Part shown: positions 24,057 through 31,722 of the stretch, one piece after another
Layout: each line of letters begins with the position of its first letter
How positions within the stretch are numbered: the first letter of the stretch is position 1
Source: a virus
Virus record (IMG/VR): IMGVR_UViG_3300047510_001256
Span: 80,688-144,687 of that record
Strand: one strand, 5' to 3'
DNA: 64,000 nt
Translations under genes and position numbers: made by a program
Notes under the pieces: generated by a model
The model's input: the letters and a program-made list of their open reading frames with translations, nothing else
What the model was told of the DNA's origin: nothing
Databases searched by the model: none

Positions 24057-24746
24057 CTAAACGTTACGGATAGCAAAGTCAAGAGCACTTTGATATGACG
24101 AAGCGTTCTTGTTGAGCATATAACGGAAGGCATGTTGATTGTCGCCTTCTAGTCCAGCATATGCTGCGGCAATTTTTCTAGCAGAGAATTGATCCAGGTT
24201 CTGAACTCCTCCGTCAGCAAACTGAATCTTTGCGTATGATGTTTCTGATGTGTTTGTTGGTTTGGTTGCTACATCAACAGCAGCATCAAGAACATCGTTA
24301 TATTCTAGAATCATATTAGTAGTCATTTCAACTTCCTCTTTTTTGAGTTTTTGTGTTTGCGAAGACGCCTTCTTTTTGAAGTCTTGAAGTCTCGCCTTCA
24401 TCAAGGTATCCATTTCTTTTGTCTTATTAATCATTTTCTTTTTCGCTTCATCCTTCTTTTTCTGAAGATCCTTCTGGCGATTGAGCTTCTTCATCTGCCC
24501 AATCTGCTTCTGAGCTCTCTCAGTTTCTGATGGGACTGCTTCGGAAATAATAGTTCCTTCTACTTGCTCTTTCATTTTTTTACGTTGAATGCGTGATAGT
24601 AAAGTTTTTGCGCCTTTAGATCTTCCATCAACAAAGTCTTTTTTATTATTATTTTTCCACGTTCTATGTTTACGTGGATTCACAATAACTAAAGAGGGGG
24701 GAATCTCCATACCTTTAATACCAGGAGAACTAGCATTGTTAATCAT
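24057..24746 (-). CDS. Lys/coiled-coil-rich hypothetical protein (229 aa)
   Basis: A basic N-terminal part (PRKHRTWKNNNKKDF, LLSRIQRKKMKEQVE) is followed by a highly charged coiled-coil region at about 85-140. The more globular C-terminus contains FADGGVQNLDQFSARKIAAA and NKNASSYQSALDFAIRNV. It has no membrane helix. It could be a nucleic-acid-binding or head-associated protein. It overlaps the upstream stop by ATGA. The family is not recognised. Confidence 0.75.
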   Translation of the reverse strand: MINNASSPGIKGMEIPPSLVIVNPRKHRTWKNNNKKDFVDGRSKGAKTLLSRIQRKKMKEQVEGTIISEAVPSETERAQKQIGQMKKLNRQKDLQKKKDEAKKKMINKTKEMDTLMKARLQDFKKKASSQTQKLKKEEVEMTTNMILEYNDVLDAAVDVATKPTNTSETSYAKIQFADGGVQNLDQFSARKIAAAYAGLEGDNQHAFRYMLNKNASSYQSALDFAIRNV

Positions 24747-25099
24747 ATGAGATTTAACTCCTCAAGACAACGTTGATCTACTTCATTATTTAGTGATTCA
24801 GGTAATCTATCTAAGAAGCGCATGAACGCTTTTAACATAGACCAATATTGTTTTTCAACTTTATAAAATAACAATGGTGTGGCAGCATCATCAAATACAT
24901 TATACATGACGATGATGTGATTTAGAATTAAATGTGTCTTCAGTTCGCCTGTTGTTTCAAAGCGTTTGAAGAGGCGCTTAATGTATTTGATACGATTAAG
25001 ATCCTCTTCAAAGTCTTCTTTTGTTACTGCCGTGGGATTGTAGTAATGTTTAATAGCGAACATCTCCCAGTTGTCTGGGTTCAATTCATGAAAGTTCAT
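24743..25099 (-). CDS. Conserved phage hypothetical protein (118 aa)
   Basis: The helical protein MNFHELNPDNWEMFAIKHYY with TGELKTHLILNHIIVMYNVF resembles a family common in T4-like cyanophage structural regions, usually beside head or neck genes. No catalytic motif is seen. It follows the Ig-like virion gene by 4 bp and overlaps the next gene, so it is part of the late unit starting at 25852. The function is unknown. Confidence 0.75.
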   Translation of the reverse strand: MNFHELNPDNWEMFAIKHYYNPTAVTKEDFEEDLNRIKYIKRLFKRFETTGELKTHLILNHIIVMYNVFDDAATPLLFYKVEKQYWSMLKAFMRFLDRLPESLNNEVDQRCLEELNLI

Positions 25100-25103
25100 T
25101 TAA

Positions 25104-25823
25104 TTATGGTGTTACGTCAACAAGTTTTAATGTAGCAGCATTGGAAGTAACTTCTTCAGCACCATTGTTTGAAGCAACCTTAACTCTATACTGATAGTTA
25201 TTCAGGTCAAGATCTGTCAGTGCTCCAGCAACAACAGTAAGTGTTGCTGTTGTGAATCCAGTATAAGCACTTGAATCAAGTGTTGAAGTAATGTTAACCC
25301 AACGTGTCTGATCTGCTGCCTTACGCTGCCACTGATACTCTAGAGTTCCACCTTCGGTAACTGCTGCTGTCACAGCAAATGTTCTCAGAACAGATGGAAC
25401 TTCAATATCTGATGTTCCGTTACCAACGTTAACTGGTTGAGCAGAAATACTGATAACTGGCATTGGAGCATCAGCAGCAATATCATCATCAGCATCACCA
25501 GTGTTAGCAGGTGCTGATCCCATTGAAACCAACTGCTGTGCCTTGTGGCGTGTCTCGCCAGCAGCATCTGTATATGTCATATACTCCCACCAACCAGGGG
25601 AGTTCAGACCTCTAGAAGTGTTTGCTTCAAGAGTTGCTTCAGACTCGTCAACAAATACAACTCTACGAGCAGCAGTAGCATAACCCTGTGCTCCAGTGAC
25701 TACACTATCACCATCGGTGATTAAAGTATTGTCGTGGTCATACTTATCTACAGAGTTTTTTTCTGTAGTGCTAAGAACTTTTAAACTTTGTGCGTCTGTT
25801 TCAGCACGGCTATACAGAGACAT
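25104..25823 (-). CDS. Virion protein with C-terminal Ig-like domain (239 aa)
   Basis: The N-terminal half (MSLYSRAETDAQSLKVLSTT ... SPGWWEYMTYTDAAGETRHK) is of the type seen in cyanophage virion accessory proteins. The C-terminal 90 residues form an Ig-like beta-sandwich (LEYQWQRKAADQTRWVNI, YQYRVKVASNNGAEEVTS). Such domains decorate capsids or tails and promote weak surface binding. It is preceded by a late promoter fused to a terminator. The exact virion site is unknown. Confidence 0.8.
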   Translation of the reverse strand: MSLYSRAETDAQSLKVLSTTEKNSVDKYDHDNTLITDGDSVVTGAQGYATAARRVVFVDESEATLEANTSRGLNSPGWWEYMTYTDAAGETRHKAQQLVSMGSAPANTGDADDDIAADAPMPVISISAQPVNVGNGTSDIEVPSVLRTFAVTAAVTEGGTLEYQWQRKAADQTRWVNITSTLDSSAYTGFTTATLTVVAGALTDLDLNNYQYRVKVASNNGAEEVTSNAATLKLVDVTP

Positions 25824-25851
25824 TTACGATACTCCAGCGTTTCCTAAAATA

Positions 25852-25859
25852 TATTTATA
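25852..25859 (-). promoter_or_regulatory. T4-type late promoter, TATAAATA
   Basis: A perfect TATAAATA on the minus strand, 28 bp before the Ig-like virion gene. Its first base is also the end of the T run of the preceding terminator. Confidence 0.8.
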
Positions 25860-25884
25860 AAAAAAAGAGGAACCGAAGTTCCTC
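25859..25884 (-). terminator. Rho-independent terminator with UUCG loop
   Basis: The minus strand reads GAGGAAC-TTCG-GTTCCTC followed by eight T. The 7-bp stem starts at the stop codon of the 50-residue gene. The T run fuses with the next late promoter. Confidence 0.9.
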
Positions 25885-26035
25885 ATTTAACTAACATCTT
25901 TTTCAAGAAGTTTGTGGTAAAATCTATTACCGTATTTTCTTTGAATCTTTTTGTCTTTCCAAGATACTCAGAAAAACTGAGGAGCAGTGCCAATACAACA
26001 CTCACTCCCCAATTTGCTAACAAACATTCTATCAT
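25883..26035 (-). CDS. Small membrane protein (50 aa)
   Basis: The frame MIECLLANWGVSVVLALLLS continues to FSEYLGKTKRFKENTVIDF and FLKKMLVK, then TGA. It has one N-terminal membrane helix and a basic tail. The ATG overlaps the stop of the 57-residue gene (ATGA) and the stop lies in the terminator stem, so the two small genes form a closed late unit. Size and topology would suit a holin-like or antiholin-like factor, but this is unproven. Confidence 0.7.
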   Translation of the reverse strand: MIECLLANWGVSVVLALLLSFSEYLGKTKRFKENTVIDFTTNFLKKMLVK

Positions 26036-26205
26036 GCTTGTGGTTTGAACAGAAGTTCCTTAACAGTTTCTAGAATTGTATTATCAATGCTATTGTCAGT
26101 AGTTGAGACATACTTCTCAAGAAGAGAAATAACGAGATTCTTAACTGCTTCTGATGTTGCGAGTTTGAGTAAAAATGGTTTTACTAATGCTACGAATGCG
26201 TCCAT
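26032..26205 (-). CDS. Small amphipathic-helix protein (57 aa)
   Basis: MDAFVALVKPFLLKLATSEA, then VKNLVISLLEKYVS and LETVKELLFKPQA, gives three amphipathic or hydrophobic helices. GGAG lies 6 bp before the ATG at 26205, so this start is preferred over a Met four codons upstream. It is translationally coupled to the 50-residue membrane protein. The pair has its own late promoter and terminator. Confidence 0.7.
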   Translation of the reverse strand: MDAFVALVKPFLLKLATSEAVKNLVISLLEKYVSTTDNSIDNTILETVKELLFKPQA

Positions 26206-26231
26206 GATGTTCTCCATAAGAGTCGGGATAA

Positions 26232-26483
26232 TTATTTATCCTTTTTATTCTTTGCTTTCCAAGCAGTAGCATATGCGATTGACTTTTCCTTGTCGGATAG
26301 TCCATCCTTAGAGTAACCTTTCTTAATATGCTTCACCATTCTTTCATACTTTTTGCCGGGAGGTGCCTTCTCTTCAATAGGTTCTACTTCTTCTTTCTTA
26401 ACAGATGCCTGCTTGATATACTTTTTGTGATCAGATGATGACTTTTTATATTCCGCAGAATTTTCGTTTGGAATATTAGGCAT
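26232..26483 (-). CDS. Conserved basic phage protein, GKKYERMVKHIKKGY family (83 aa)
   Basis: A charged linker rich in Lys/Glu (SVKKEEVEPIEEKAPP) leads to GKKYERMVKHIKKGYSKDG and SDKEKSIAYATAWKAKNK. This C-terminal module is seen in many phage structural and hypothetical proteins. It is very basic and may bind DNA or a head protein. It begins 9 bp after the 240-residue protein, which ends in a related Lys-rich style. A GTG one codon upstream is an alternative start. Confidence 0.75.
   Translation of the reverse strand: MPNIPNENSAEYKKSSSDHKKYIKQASVKKEEVEPIEEKAPPGKKYERMVKHIKKGYSKDGLSDKEKSIAYATAWKAKNKKDK
26233..26240 (-). promoter_or_regulatory. Late promoter box GATAAATA
   Basis: GATAAATA on the minus strand at the stop of the basic 83-residue gene, 28 bp before the start of the 57-residue gene. 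Confidence 0.6.
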
Positions 26484-26491
26484 CACCTCAA

Positions 26492-27214
26492 CTACTTTTT
26501 TGCTTCTTCAATCTCCTGACGAAGTTCTGCTTCTTCCTTCATTGCCTTCTTCTTATTGATGACGGCACTTACTTTCTTACGACGGGCATGTAGATACTTG
26601 TCAGACTTGTCATGATCACCATCGTTATCAATATCCTTATCTTCTTTACCTACAGGATCCATCTTCTCAGTGATGATCTCTTCAGCAAGAATTCTATCTG
26701 CGAAGTATTCAACATCCTCTTTCTTCATTGGAACGCACTTGTCCTTTCCATTCTCAGTGCCAGCATACTTATATCCTTTCCAGCAAGCCTTGCCGTCAGC
26801 ACCTTTCTCTTTCTCAAGAACGAGAGTATAGTTATCAAACTCAATCTCATACATCTCTTTCTTCATCATCTTCTTCCAAGAAGACTTCTTATCCATCTTC
26901 TCTCCCTTCCCTTCCTTCTCACCCTTGCCATGCTCAGGACCGCAAGATTCATCCATCTTCTTCTCGCACTTAGAGCAACCCTTACCATGACAGGATTCAC
27001 ATTCTTTTTTGTATCCCTCTGCTGTTACGCCAGGAGCAGACTCCATGCCAACATACTTGGTGGGTTTTTTAATTTCTTTCTTTTTGAGAGTAGTATTCTC
27101 AATCTCTGCGCCATGAGATTGTGGATCCATTCCATCAAATACTTCTGCTACATCTACAGGTTTGCCAAGGAAACTTGACATAAGGGATTCAGTAAGAGCG
27201 TCTCTTTTTGCCAT
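26492..27214 (-). CDS. Cys-rich, Lys-rich protein with EF-hand-like loop (240 aa)
   Basis: The N-terminal third is mixed, with MESAPGVTAEGYKKE. A DnaJ-like cysteine segment CESCHGKGCSKCEKK lies near residues 73-87, followed by a basic low-complexity run. The module CWKGYKYAGTENGKDKCVPM lies near 140-160, and a calcium-loop-like DKDIDNDGDHDKSDKYLHAR near 193-212. The last two modules recur in cyanophage proteins. It probably binds zinc and calcium and may be head-associated; this is inference. A late promoter lies 26 bp upstream. Confidence 0.75.
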   Translation of the reverse strand: MAKRDALTESLMSSFLGKPVDVAEVFDGMDPQSHGAEIENTTLKKKEIKKPTKYVGMESAPGVTAEGYKKECESCHGKGCSKCEKKMDESCGPEHGKGEKEGKGEKMDKKSSWKKMMKKEMYEIEFDNYTLVLEKEKGADGKACWKGYKYAGTENGKDKCVPMKKEDVEYFADRILAEEIITEKMDPVGKEDKDIDNDGDHDKSDKYLHARRKKVSAVINKKKAMKEEAELRQEIEEAKK

Positions 27215-27240
27215 TGTATCTAAGTGTGTTCTTCGTTTAT

Positions 27241-27248
27241 TATTTATA
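27241..27248 (-). promoter_or_regulatory. T4-type late promoter, TATAAATA
   Basis: A perfect TATAAATA on the minus strand at the stop of the 67-residue gene, 26 bp before the 240-residue gene. Confidence 0.78.
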
Positions 27249-27447
27249 CTTCTCGGATATCTTTAACCCAAGCGCGGAACATCTCTCCCTCCTCAGTGAC
27301 AGCAATCACATAGTTAACTCCACTACGATGGATTGTTCCCGTTTGACCAGTCGTATTAGACATGATCACATCTCCCTCCTGAAAGATACCTTTGTGTCTG
27401 TATCTCTGGTGAGTTGATTCCTGTCTTAGTTGTTTAAAATTTTTCAT
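27244..27447 (-). CDS. Small beta-barrel-type hypothetical protein (67 aa)
   Basis: IFQEGDVIMSNTTGQTGTIH, then GVNYVIAVTEEGEMFRAWVK, reads like a KOW/SH3-type small barrel (GD-x-V, G-x-x-G-x-I). The same layout is found in other short marine phage proteins. The start overlaps the nucleotidyltransferase-like gene stop by 4 bp (ATGA). The function is unknown. Confidence 0.7.
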   Translation of the reverse strand: MKNFKQLRQESTHQRYRHKGIFQEGDVIMSNTTGQTGTIHRSGVNYVIAVTEEGEMFRAWVKDIREV

Positions 27448-27995
27448 TTCAATCCCATTCCTTCCCTTACAGCGTTGTATAACGATAAAGTATTTGCTTG
27501 TCCTAACGTTTTAGGAATACCTTTCCTAAAAGTAAGCAGATCCATTTCTTTTGCTGCTTCTCTCATCTTACTAGCAGACATACCAGTAGCACCAGGAGCA
27601 TCAGGATCTCGTTCACCAGCAGATACAACTTCCAAGTGTCTATATGTATATTCAACACCATTATATCTACTAATTAAACTTTCATATTCCGGAACTCTAT
27701 CAGATCCAGCAATCAATGTCAAGTCTTCATATGTTCCTTGATATTTTTGAAGTAATTTTATGATAGTATTAATATCTTTATCATAGATGATATGGTCTTT
27801 ATATTGTGGAAACATAAGATGCATATATTGGACCTTTAAATCTGATGGCAATGGATCCGTTGGTTTTTTCTGAGTGTGCGACGGGTAGATAAAGTAGTCA
27901 TCCCTCTTAGCAATTCTTGCTACCGCATCAATCAATTTTTCGTGACCGATTGTTGGAGGATTAAATCTACCCCAGGCAACTACTACTCTGCTCAT
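27444..27995 (-). CDS. HxGH-type nucleotidyltransferase-like protein (183 aa)
   Basis: Residues 9-18 read GRFNPPTIGH, the phosphate-binding motif of the cytidylyltransferase/NMN-adenylyltransferase superfamily. Residues 138-145 read GMSASKMR, equivalent to the ISxTxxR motif. IAGSDR near 96-100 supports a Rossmann core. It should transfer a nucleotide from ATP or CTP to a phosphorylated acceptor; the substrate is unknown. Its start abuts the KxDG protein with a 1-bp overlap, suggesting linked functions. Confidence 0.8.
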   Translation of the reverse strand: MSRVVVAWGRFNPPTIGHEKLIDAVARIAKRDDYFIYPSHTQKKPTDPLPSDLKVQYMHLMFPQYKDHIIYDKDINTIIKLLQKYQGTYEDLTLIAGSDRVPEYESLISRYNGVEYTYRHLEVVSAGERDPDAPGATGMSASKMREAAKEMDLLTFRKGIPKTLGQANTLSLYNAVREGMGLK

Positions 27996-29206
27996 TAGTC
28001 TCCAGCAACCCAGTTCTTAGATACATTAAAGTTAGCAACGCTAAATGATAATCTATCCACTAACTTAACCGCATTGGTTCCATTGCTGATAGCAACATAA
28101 CCTTCAGGAGCAGTTATCTTATATCCATCTTCAGTTCTAAGGTAAGTTCCAAACTGCTCACCCTTCTCAAGTTTACGAACAAAAAAGTTCTTAGCATTCT
28201 GTAATGTAGTATATAGTCCAACCGCCTTGAGTAAAGCAGTTTCATTTGATTCAATGAAATCTAATCCAGCGTATAACTTAGCGAGTTTAGCGGCTTTTGC
28301 TTTTGGTGTCTTAACTTTATCCGCTGCTTTCTTTACCTCATCTTGAAAATATTTCTTAAAGTCATCAACAAATTTCTTAGCACTACTCACTCTTCGTCCC
28401 TGACGAACGTATGTGTTGAAATAAATTTTCAGTCTTGGTCCTACAGTCAGTTGATCGTTCTCTTCAATCTGCTTGGCAACTTCATCTAAAAAATTTCCAG
28501 CAACACGAATAAGACTAGCTCCAGCAGTTTTCATTCGCATGAGTCTTTGCTTCTCTTGCTTTGTGATGAGAGTATCTTTTCCAAGTTGTCCAGTCTCAGC
28601 AGAGAGAACTAAAACATCTGGGCTTTTGTTTAACTTAGATATATCATATCCAAATGTAGCATTTAAATTTTCAACTGAGTTACCTTTATATGTGGTATGA
28701 AATACCACACCTATCTTTGCTCGCTTTGCTTTTTCATAAAATGGAGATCCTTCTGGAATAGCATATGTGATGGTATTAGGTTGAAATGTGATACATCTTT
28801 TACCATCAATGGTTTCGTATTTTTTGTCGTCAGTAAAAAGTAAATCTCCTTGAGCAACTCCTGTAATTCCAAGCGCAGGAAAATATTTTAAAGCATCCTT
28901 AAGTTTAGATACCAATCCAGGAGCATGTCCATGATTCCTATCAACATCCTCCGGAGTTATGTTTATTTTTGCGTCCTTATTAAATACAGATTTTGTTCCC
29001 ACAAAGAATTGATCTGTTCCAGGATACATACCACAAAATATAGCTGGAGCCCCATCCCATTTGGTTGTAATTTTAAAATTATTGTTTCCCTGTCCAGTAA
29101 AAGTTTTAGCAAGTAGATCTAAAAATTTAAACGCATCACTCGCACCTTGCTTACCATCAAGCAAGATACTATCTTCTAAATGTTCTAGGTGTGTGTTCTT
29201 ACTCAT
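27995..29206 (-). CDS. KxDG-motif protein, possible ligase/nucleotidyltransferase (403 aa)
   Basis: Residues 49-55 read KWDGAPA, resembling the KxDG active-site motif of covalent nucleotidyltransferases (DNA/RNA ligases, capping enzymes). FVGTKSVF 20 residues later could be motif Ia, GVAQGDLLF motif III and GVVFHTTYKG motif IV. The C-terminal half is helical and Lys-rich. This assignment is a motif-level inference. The gene lies between a 610-residue protein of unknown function and an HxGH nucleotidyltransferase-like protein, with 4-bp and 1-bp junction overlaps. Confidence 0.7.
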   Translation of the reverse strand: MSKNTHLEHLEDSILLDGKQGASDAFKFLDLLAKTFTGQGNNNFKITTKWDGAPAIFCGMYPGTDQFFVGTKSVFNKDAKINITPEDVDRNHGHAPGLVSKLKDALKYFPALGITGVAQGDLLFTDDKKYETIDGKRCITFQPNTITYAIPEGSPFYEKAKRAKIGVVFHTTYKGNSVENLNATFGYDISKLNKSPDVLVLSAETGQLGKDTLITKQEKQRLMRMKTAGASLIRVAGNFLDEVAKQIEENDQLTVGPRLKIYFNTYVRQGRRVSSAKKFVDDFKKYFQDEVKKAADKVKTPKAKAAKLAKLYAGLDFIESNETALLKAVGLYTTLQNAKNFFVRKLEKGEQFGTYLRTEDGYKITAPEGYVAISNGTNAVKLVDRLSFSVANFNVSKNWVAGD

Positions 29207-31035
29207 CTTAGGACAGTTCTGATTCCCTTTACTTCCATTTTATTTTTTATTTGTTTATAAAATTGTTTAAAATCAGTCGTGATGAAAACTTGGAACTGAG
29301 GAGACGCAGTGATGGCCCCTTTATATCTTACCTCCAAATTTAACAAAGGAAGATTATCAAGTCTCATAGTGTAATACAATTTGGCAGCGGATGCCGTAGG
29401 TTCAAATGCTTGACTCTTACCATTCCAAGTTTCTAACACCATAGCACCAGGCTTCTTAATAGCACTAGGATTACCAATTGAGTTTATTCCCGAAGAAAAC
29501 ATAATATTAAAAATTTCTTTCATCAAAGCTGTGCTCTTTTCATCAACTTTTCCCACAACAATTTTTCCAGTTCTCTTATCAATACTTCCCGTTCCAGTAA
29601 TCAAACTAAAATAGAAGTGGGAATTTTTGACGTATTCGTTAATATCTAATCTAAAAGCAAGATCTAAAAATTCCCTAAAGTTATTAGGGTCTGACATCAC
29701 ACGACGAAATACTTTATCTAAAGTTTCAAAGAAAAAATTATTGGGATATTTTGTTCCTCTATATTCTTTTCCTGTAAGTGAAGCATTTTTATCATCTCCA
29801 GAGAGAGCATTGTTTAATTTAGTTTTCCAATCAGAAGCAGGTTTTGTGGGCCAGTTTGTTGGTTCTACATTATCACCTAATTTTTTTCCAGGAGGAAACA
29901 ATGGAGGTGGTCCAAGTTTTACCATATAAACTTGCTTCCAAAAATTTTCTTCAGCAGTTTTCATCTCATTTTTTTCATTGCTCTGTGCTTTCAAATAAAG
30001 GTATCCAGCTTTTTGCTTACCACTTGCAGAAGCTTCACCAACCAAAGGTTTATTTAAAAGAGTTGGGTCATCATTCAAACCCGATTTTTTCTTTAAAGAT
30101 ATTCCCCAGTAATATTCAACACTATCTTTAGTAAATTTTATAATTAAATCGGACGAATTGTATGCTTTAATTAATTGATCTTTAGTAGGATCTTTTCCTT
30201 GCAACCCAGCTCGCTTGAGTTCAGCGTCCCATTTAGAACCTGTTTGAAATACTTTATTCACATTAGCATTATTTTTTCTCATTAAAAAATTAACCCAGTT
30301 AGAGACAGAAAGTGCTTTTGCTAAATTTACAATATCTCCCTCAATTAATTTTGCTTCTTTGTTACTATGCCCTATAACTTGTGTATAATTTGAATGAATT
30401 TCTTTAGTAATTTTATTAAGTGCTTCATTTCTATCAGCAACATTCATCGTATTGATGTTTGATACCGGAATAATTTTACCCATAGCAATCAAAGTTCCAG
30501 TCATCAATTCATGAGGATCTCCTTTATCCGATGTAAGACCCTTCGCATAGATCACAAAAAGATTGATTGGACTACCTTCTATATTTCCATCTTCATTGTA
30601 TTTAAATGCTCTCAAATAAATTGTGTTTGCTCCGTCAGAGTAAGATGCGTTTCTAGTAAAAGCCCAATCTTCAACAACAACATTCATTAAATTCATCGCA
30701 AAGTATGACTGATATTCTAGTCTAATACTTTCCAAGTGTGGTCCCATAGCATTCCACACTTTACTCAATACATTATTTCTCTGATTGTTATTGTGAACAG
30801 TTATTTTTAATCCGTATCCAGACTTTTCCAACTTCCCAACAGACCTATTGTTATCTACTGGATGAGTATAGGCAAAATCATCATCAGATAAACCACTATT
30901 GTGTTGAGAAATTACTTTAGCAATATCAATTCTCTCAGCAATAATTTTAGATTGTCTCTCGTAAAATTTTTTGGCAACATCCGATGATGGACTTATTTTC
31001 CCGACATTATTTCTAGTAAGTTTTTTTACTGCCAT
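29203..31035 (-). CDS. Large hypothetical protein (610 aa)
   Basis: The family is not recognised. It begins MAVKKLTRNNVGKISPSSDV. It has mixed alpha/beta composition, no membrane helix and no recognisable catalytic motif; KFTKDSVEYYWGISLKKKSG and YLYLKAQSNEKNEMKTAEEN are notable charged segments. A frame extending upstream to 31149 runs through tRNA-Ser and is spurious, so 31035 is chosen. AATAAATA at 31061 would be a late promoter. It is the first gene of a coupled run with the KxDG and HxGH proteins. Confidence 0.8.
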   Translation of the reverse strand: MAVKKLTRNNVGKISPSSDVAKKFYERQSKIIAERIDIAKVISQHNSGLSDDDFAYTHPVDNNRSVGKLEKSGYGLKITVHNNNQRNNVLSKVWNAMGPHLESIRLEYQSYFAMNLMNVVVEDWAFTRNASYSDGANTIYLRAFKYNEDGNIEGSPINLFVIYAKGLTSDKGDPHELMTGTLIAMGKIIPVSNINTMNVADRNEALNKITKEIHSNYTQVIGHSNKEAKLIEGDIVNLAKALSVSNWVNFLMRKNNANVNKVFQTGSKWDAELKRAGLQGKDPTKDQLIKAYNSSDLIIKFTKDSVEYYWGISLKKKSGLNDDPTLLNKPLVGEASASGKQKAGYLYLKAQSNEKNEMKTAEENFWKQVYMVKLGPPPLFPPGKKLGDNVEPTNWPTKPASDWKTKLNNALSGDDKNASLTGKEYRGTKYPNNFFFETLDKVFRRVMSDPNNFREFLDLAFRLDINEYVKNSHFYFSLITGTGSIDKRTGKIVVGKVDEKSTALMKEIFNIMFSSGINSIGNPSAIKKPGAMVLETWNGKSQAFEPTASAAKLYYTMRLDNLPLLNLEVRYKGAITASPQFQVFITTDFKQFYKQIKNKMEVKGIRTVLR

Positions 31036-31060
31036 TCCTACAAGTACAATGCCACAGGAA

Positions 31061-31068
31061 TATTTATT
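31061..31068 (-). promoter_or_regulatory. Late promoter box AATAAATA
   Basis: AATAAATA on the minus strand between tRNA-Ser and the 610-residue gene, 26 bp before its start. Confidence 0.65.
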
Positions 31069-31071
31069 AAG

Positions 31072-31155
31072 CGGAAAGGGTGGGATTTGAACCCACGGTG
31101 CTACTAACACGGCAGTTTTCAAGACTGCTGCCATAAACCACTCGGCCACCTTTCC
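31072..31155 (-). tRNA. tRNA-Ser (anticodon TGA)
   Basis: An 84-nt class II cloverleaf: acceptor GGAAAGG/CCTTTCC, D-arm GGCCGAGTGGTTTATGGC, anticodon stem CAGT/ACTG with loop CTTGAAA (anticodon TGA), a long variable arm, and T-arm GTGGGTTCAAATCCCAC. CCA is not encoded. It stands apart from the other five tRNAs, at the end of the mazG unit. Confidence 0.95.
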
Positions 31156-31161
31156 AATAAA

Positions 31162-31335
31162 TCACCAATGCCTGATGACACCAGCGATAATATAACAATT
31201 AGTTATAAAGTATGTAGCGAACAAAAATGTTCTCATGATGGCAACGGCATCAGATTCTTTATCACAATCACTTGCTTTTTGACCTAATGCCTTTGCCCAT
31301 ATACGCCAGAGGCGTCTACAGGTCGCCTTCTTCAC
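31162..31335 (-). CDS. Small membrane protein after MazG (57 aa)
   Basis: A hydrophilic basic start (KKATCRRLWRIWAKALGQKA) is followed by SDCDKESDAVAIMRT and one membrane helix FLFATYFITNCYIIAGVIRH. The C-terminal 45 residues look like a conserved cyanophage membrane protein. No in-frame ATG precedes the conserved part. GTG at 31335, within the mazG end, is the best candidate start. The function is unknown. Confidence 0.55.
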   Translation of the reverse strand: MKKATCRRLWRIWAKALGQKASDCDKESDAVAIMRTFLFATYFITNCYIIAGVIRHW

Positions 31336-31720
31336 GATTCTCAGAGTAGTAGATATCAAACTGACCACCAGGATAACGCTTCTCAAGTTTCTTCACATTG
31401 CGCTCAAGAACTTCCTCAAAGGAAACTCCAAGTGCCAGAGTTGCTTGAGCAACATACCACATGATGTCACCGAGTTCAATGATCAGATGCTCGCGGTTAT
31501 CTTCATTAAAAGGTTTGCCTTGGAAGATCATCTTCTTAACGATCTCAAGAAACTCACCACCCTCAGCATTAATGCCAACGCCAGCAGTAAGCAGTCGTTC
31601 AATATTGGCACCCTTACGATCCAACTCAACGAGACGATCAGAGAGGGCAACAAAATCTGTTGAAGCATCAGAAGTAACTGCGTCAACAAATGTTTCGTAT
31701 CGTTTGAAATCAATGTTCAT
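31316..31720 (-). CDS. mazG: MazG-type nucleotide pyrophosphohydrolase (134 aa)
   Basis: The all-alpha MazG fold is visible: EGGEFLEIVKKMIFQGK (ExxE) and HLIIELGDIMWYVAQATL (ExxD) carry the Mg2+-binding acidic residues, with NVKKLEKRYPGGQFD near the end. The enzyme hydrolyses (d)NTPs or ppGpp-like nucleotides to monophosphates. Cyanophage mazG is regarded as a host-derived metabolic gene. It follows gp41 by 2 bp but has its own perfect-consensus promoter inside gp41. Confidence 0.92.
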   Translation of the reverse strand: MNIDFKRYETFVDAVTSDASTDFVALSDRLVELDRKGANIERLLTAGVGINAEGGEFLEIVKKMIFQGKPFNEDNREHLIIELGDIMWYVAQATLALGVSFEEVLERNVKKLEKRYPGGQFDIYYSENREEGDL

Positions 31721-31722
31721 GT

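Noticed and set aside
27694-27722. TTGACA-17-TAGAGT inside the HxGH transferase gene
   Set aside because: The -10 matches only 4 of 6 and no gene starts nearby; likely chance, unlike the 5-6 of 6 cases.
31036-31149. N-terminal extension of the 610-residue protein
   Set aside because: It would read through the whole of tRNA-Ser; the late box and an ATG at 31035 give a better start.
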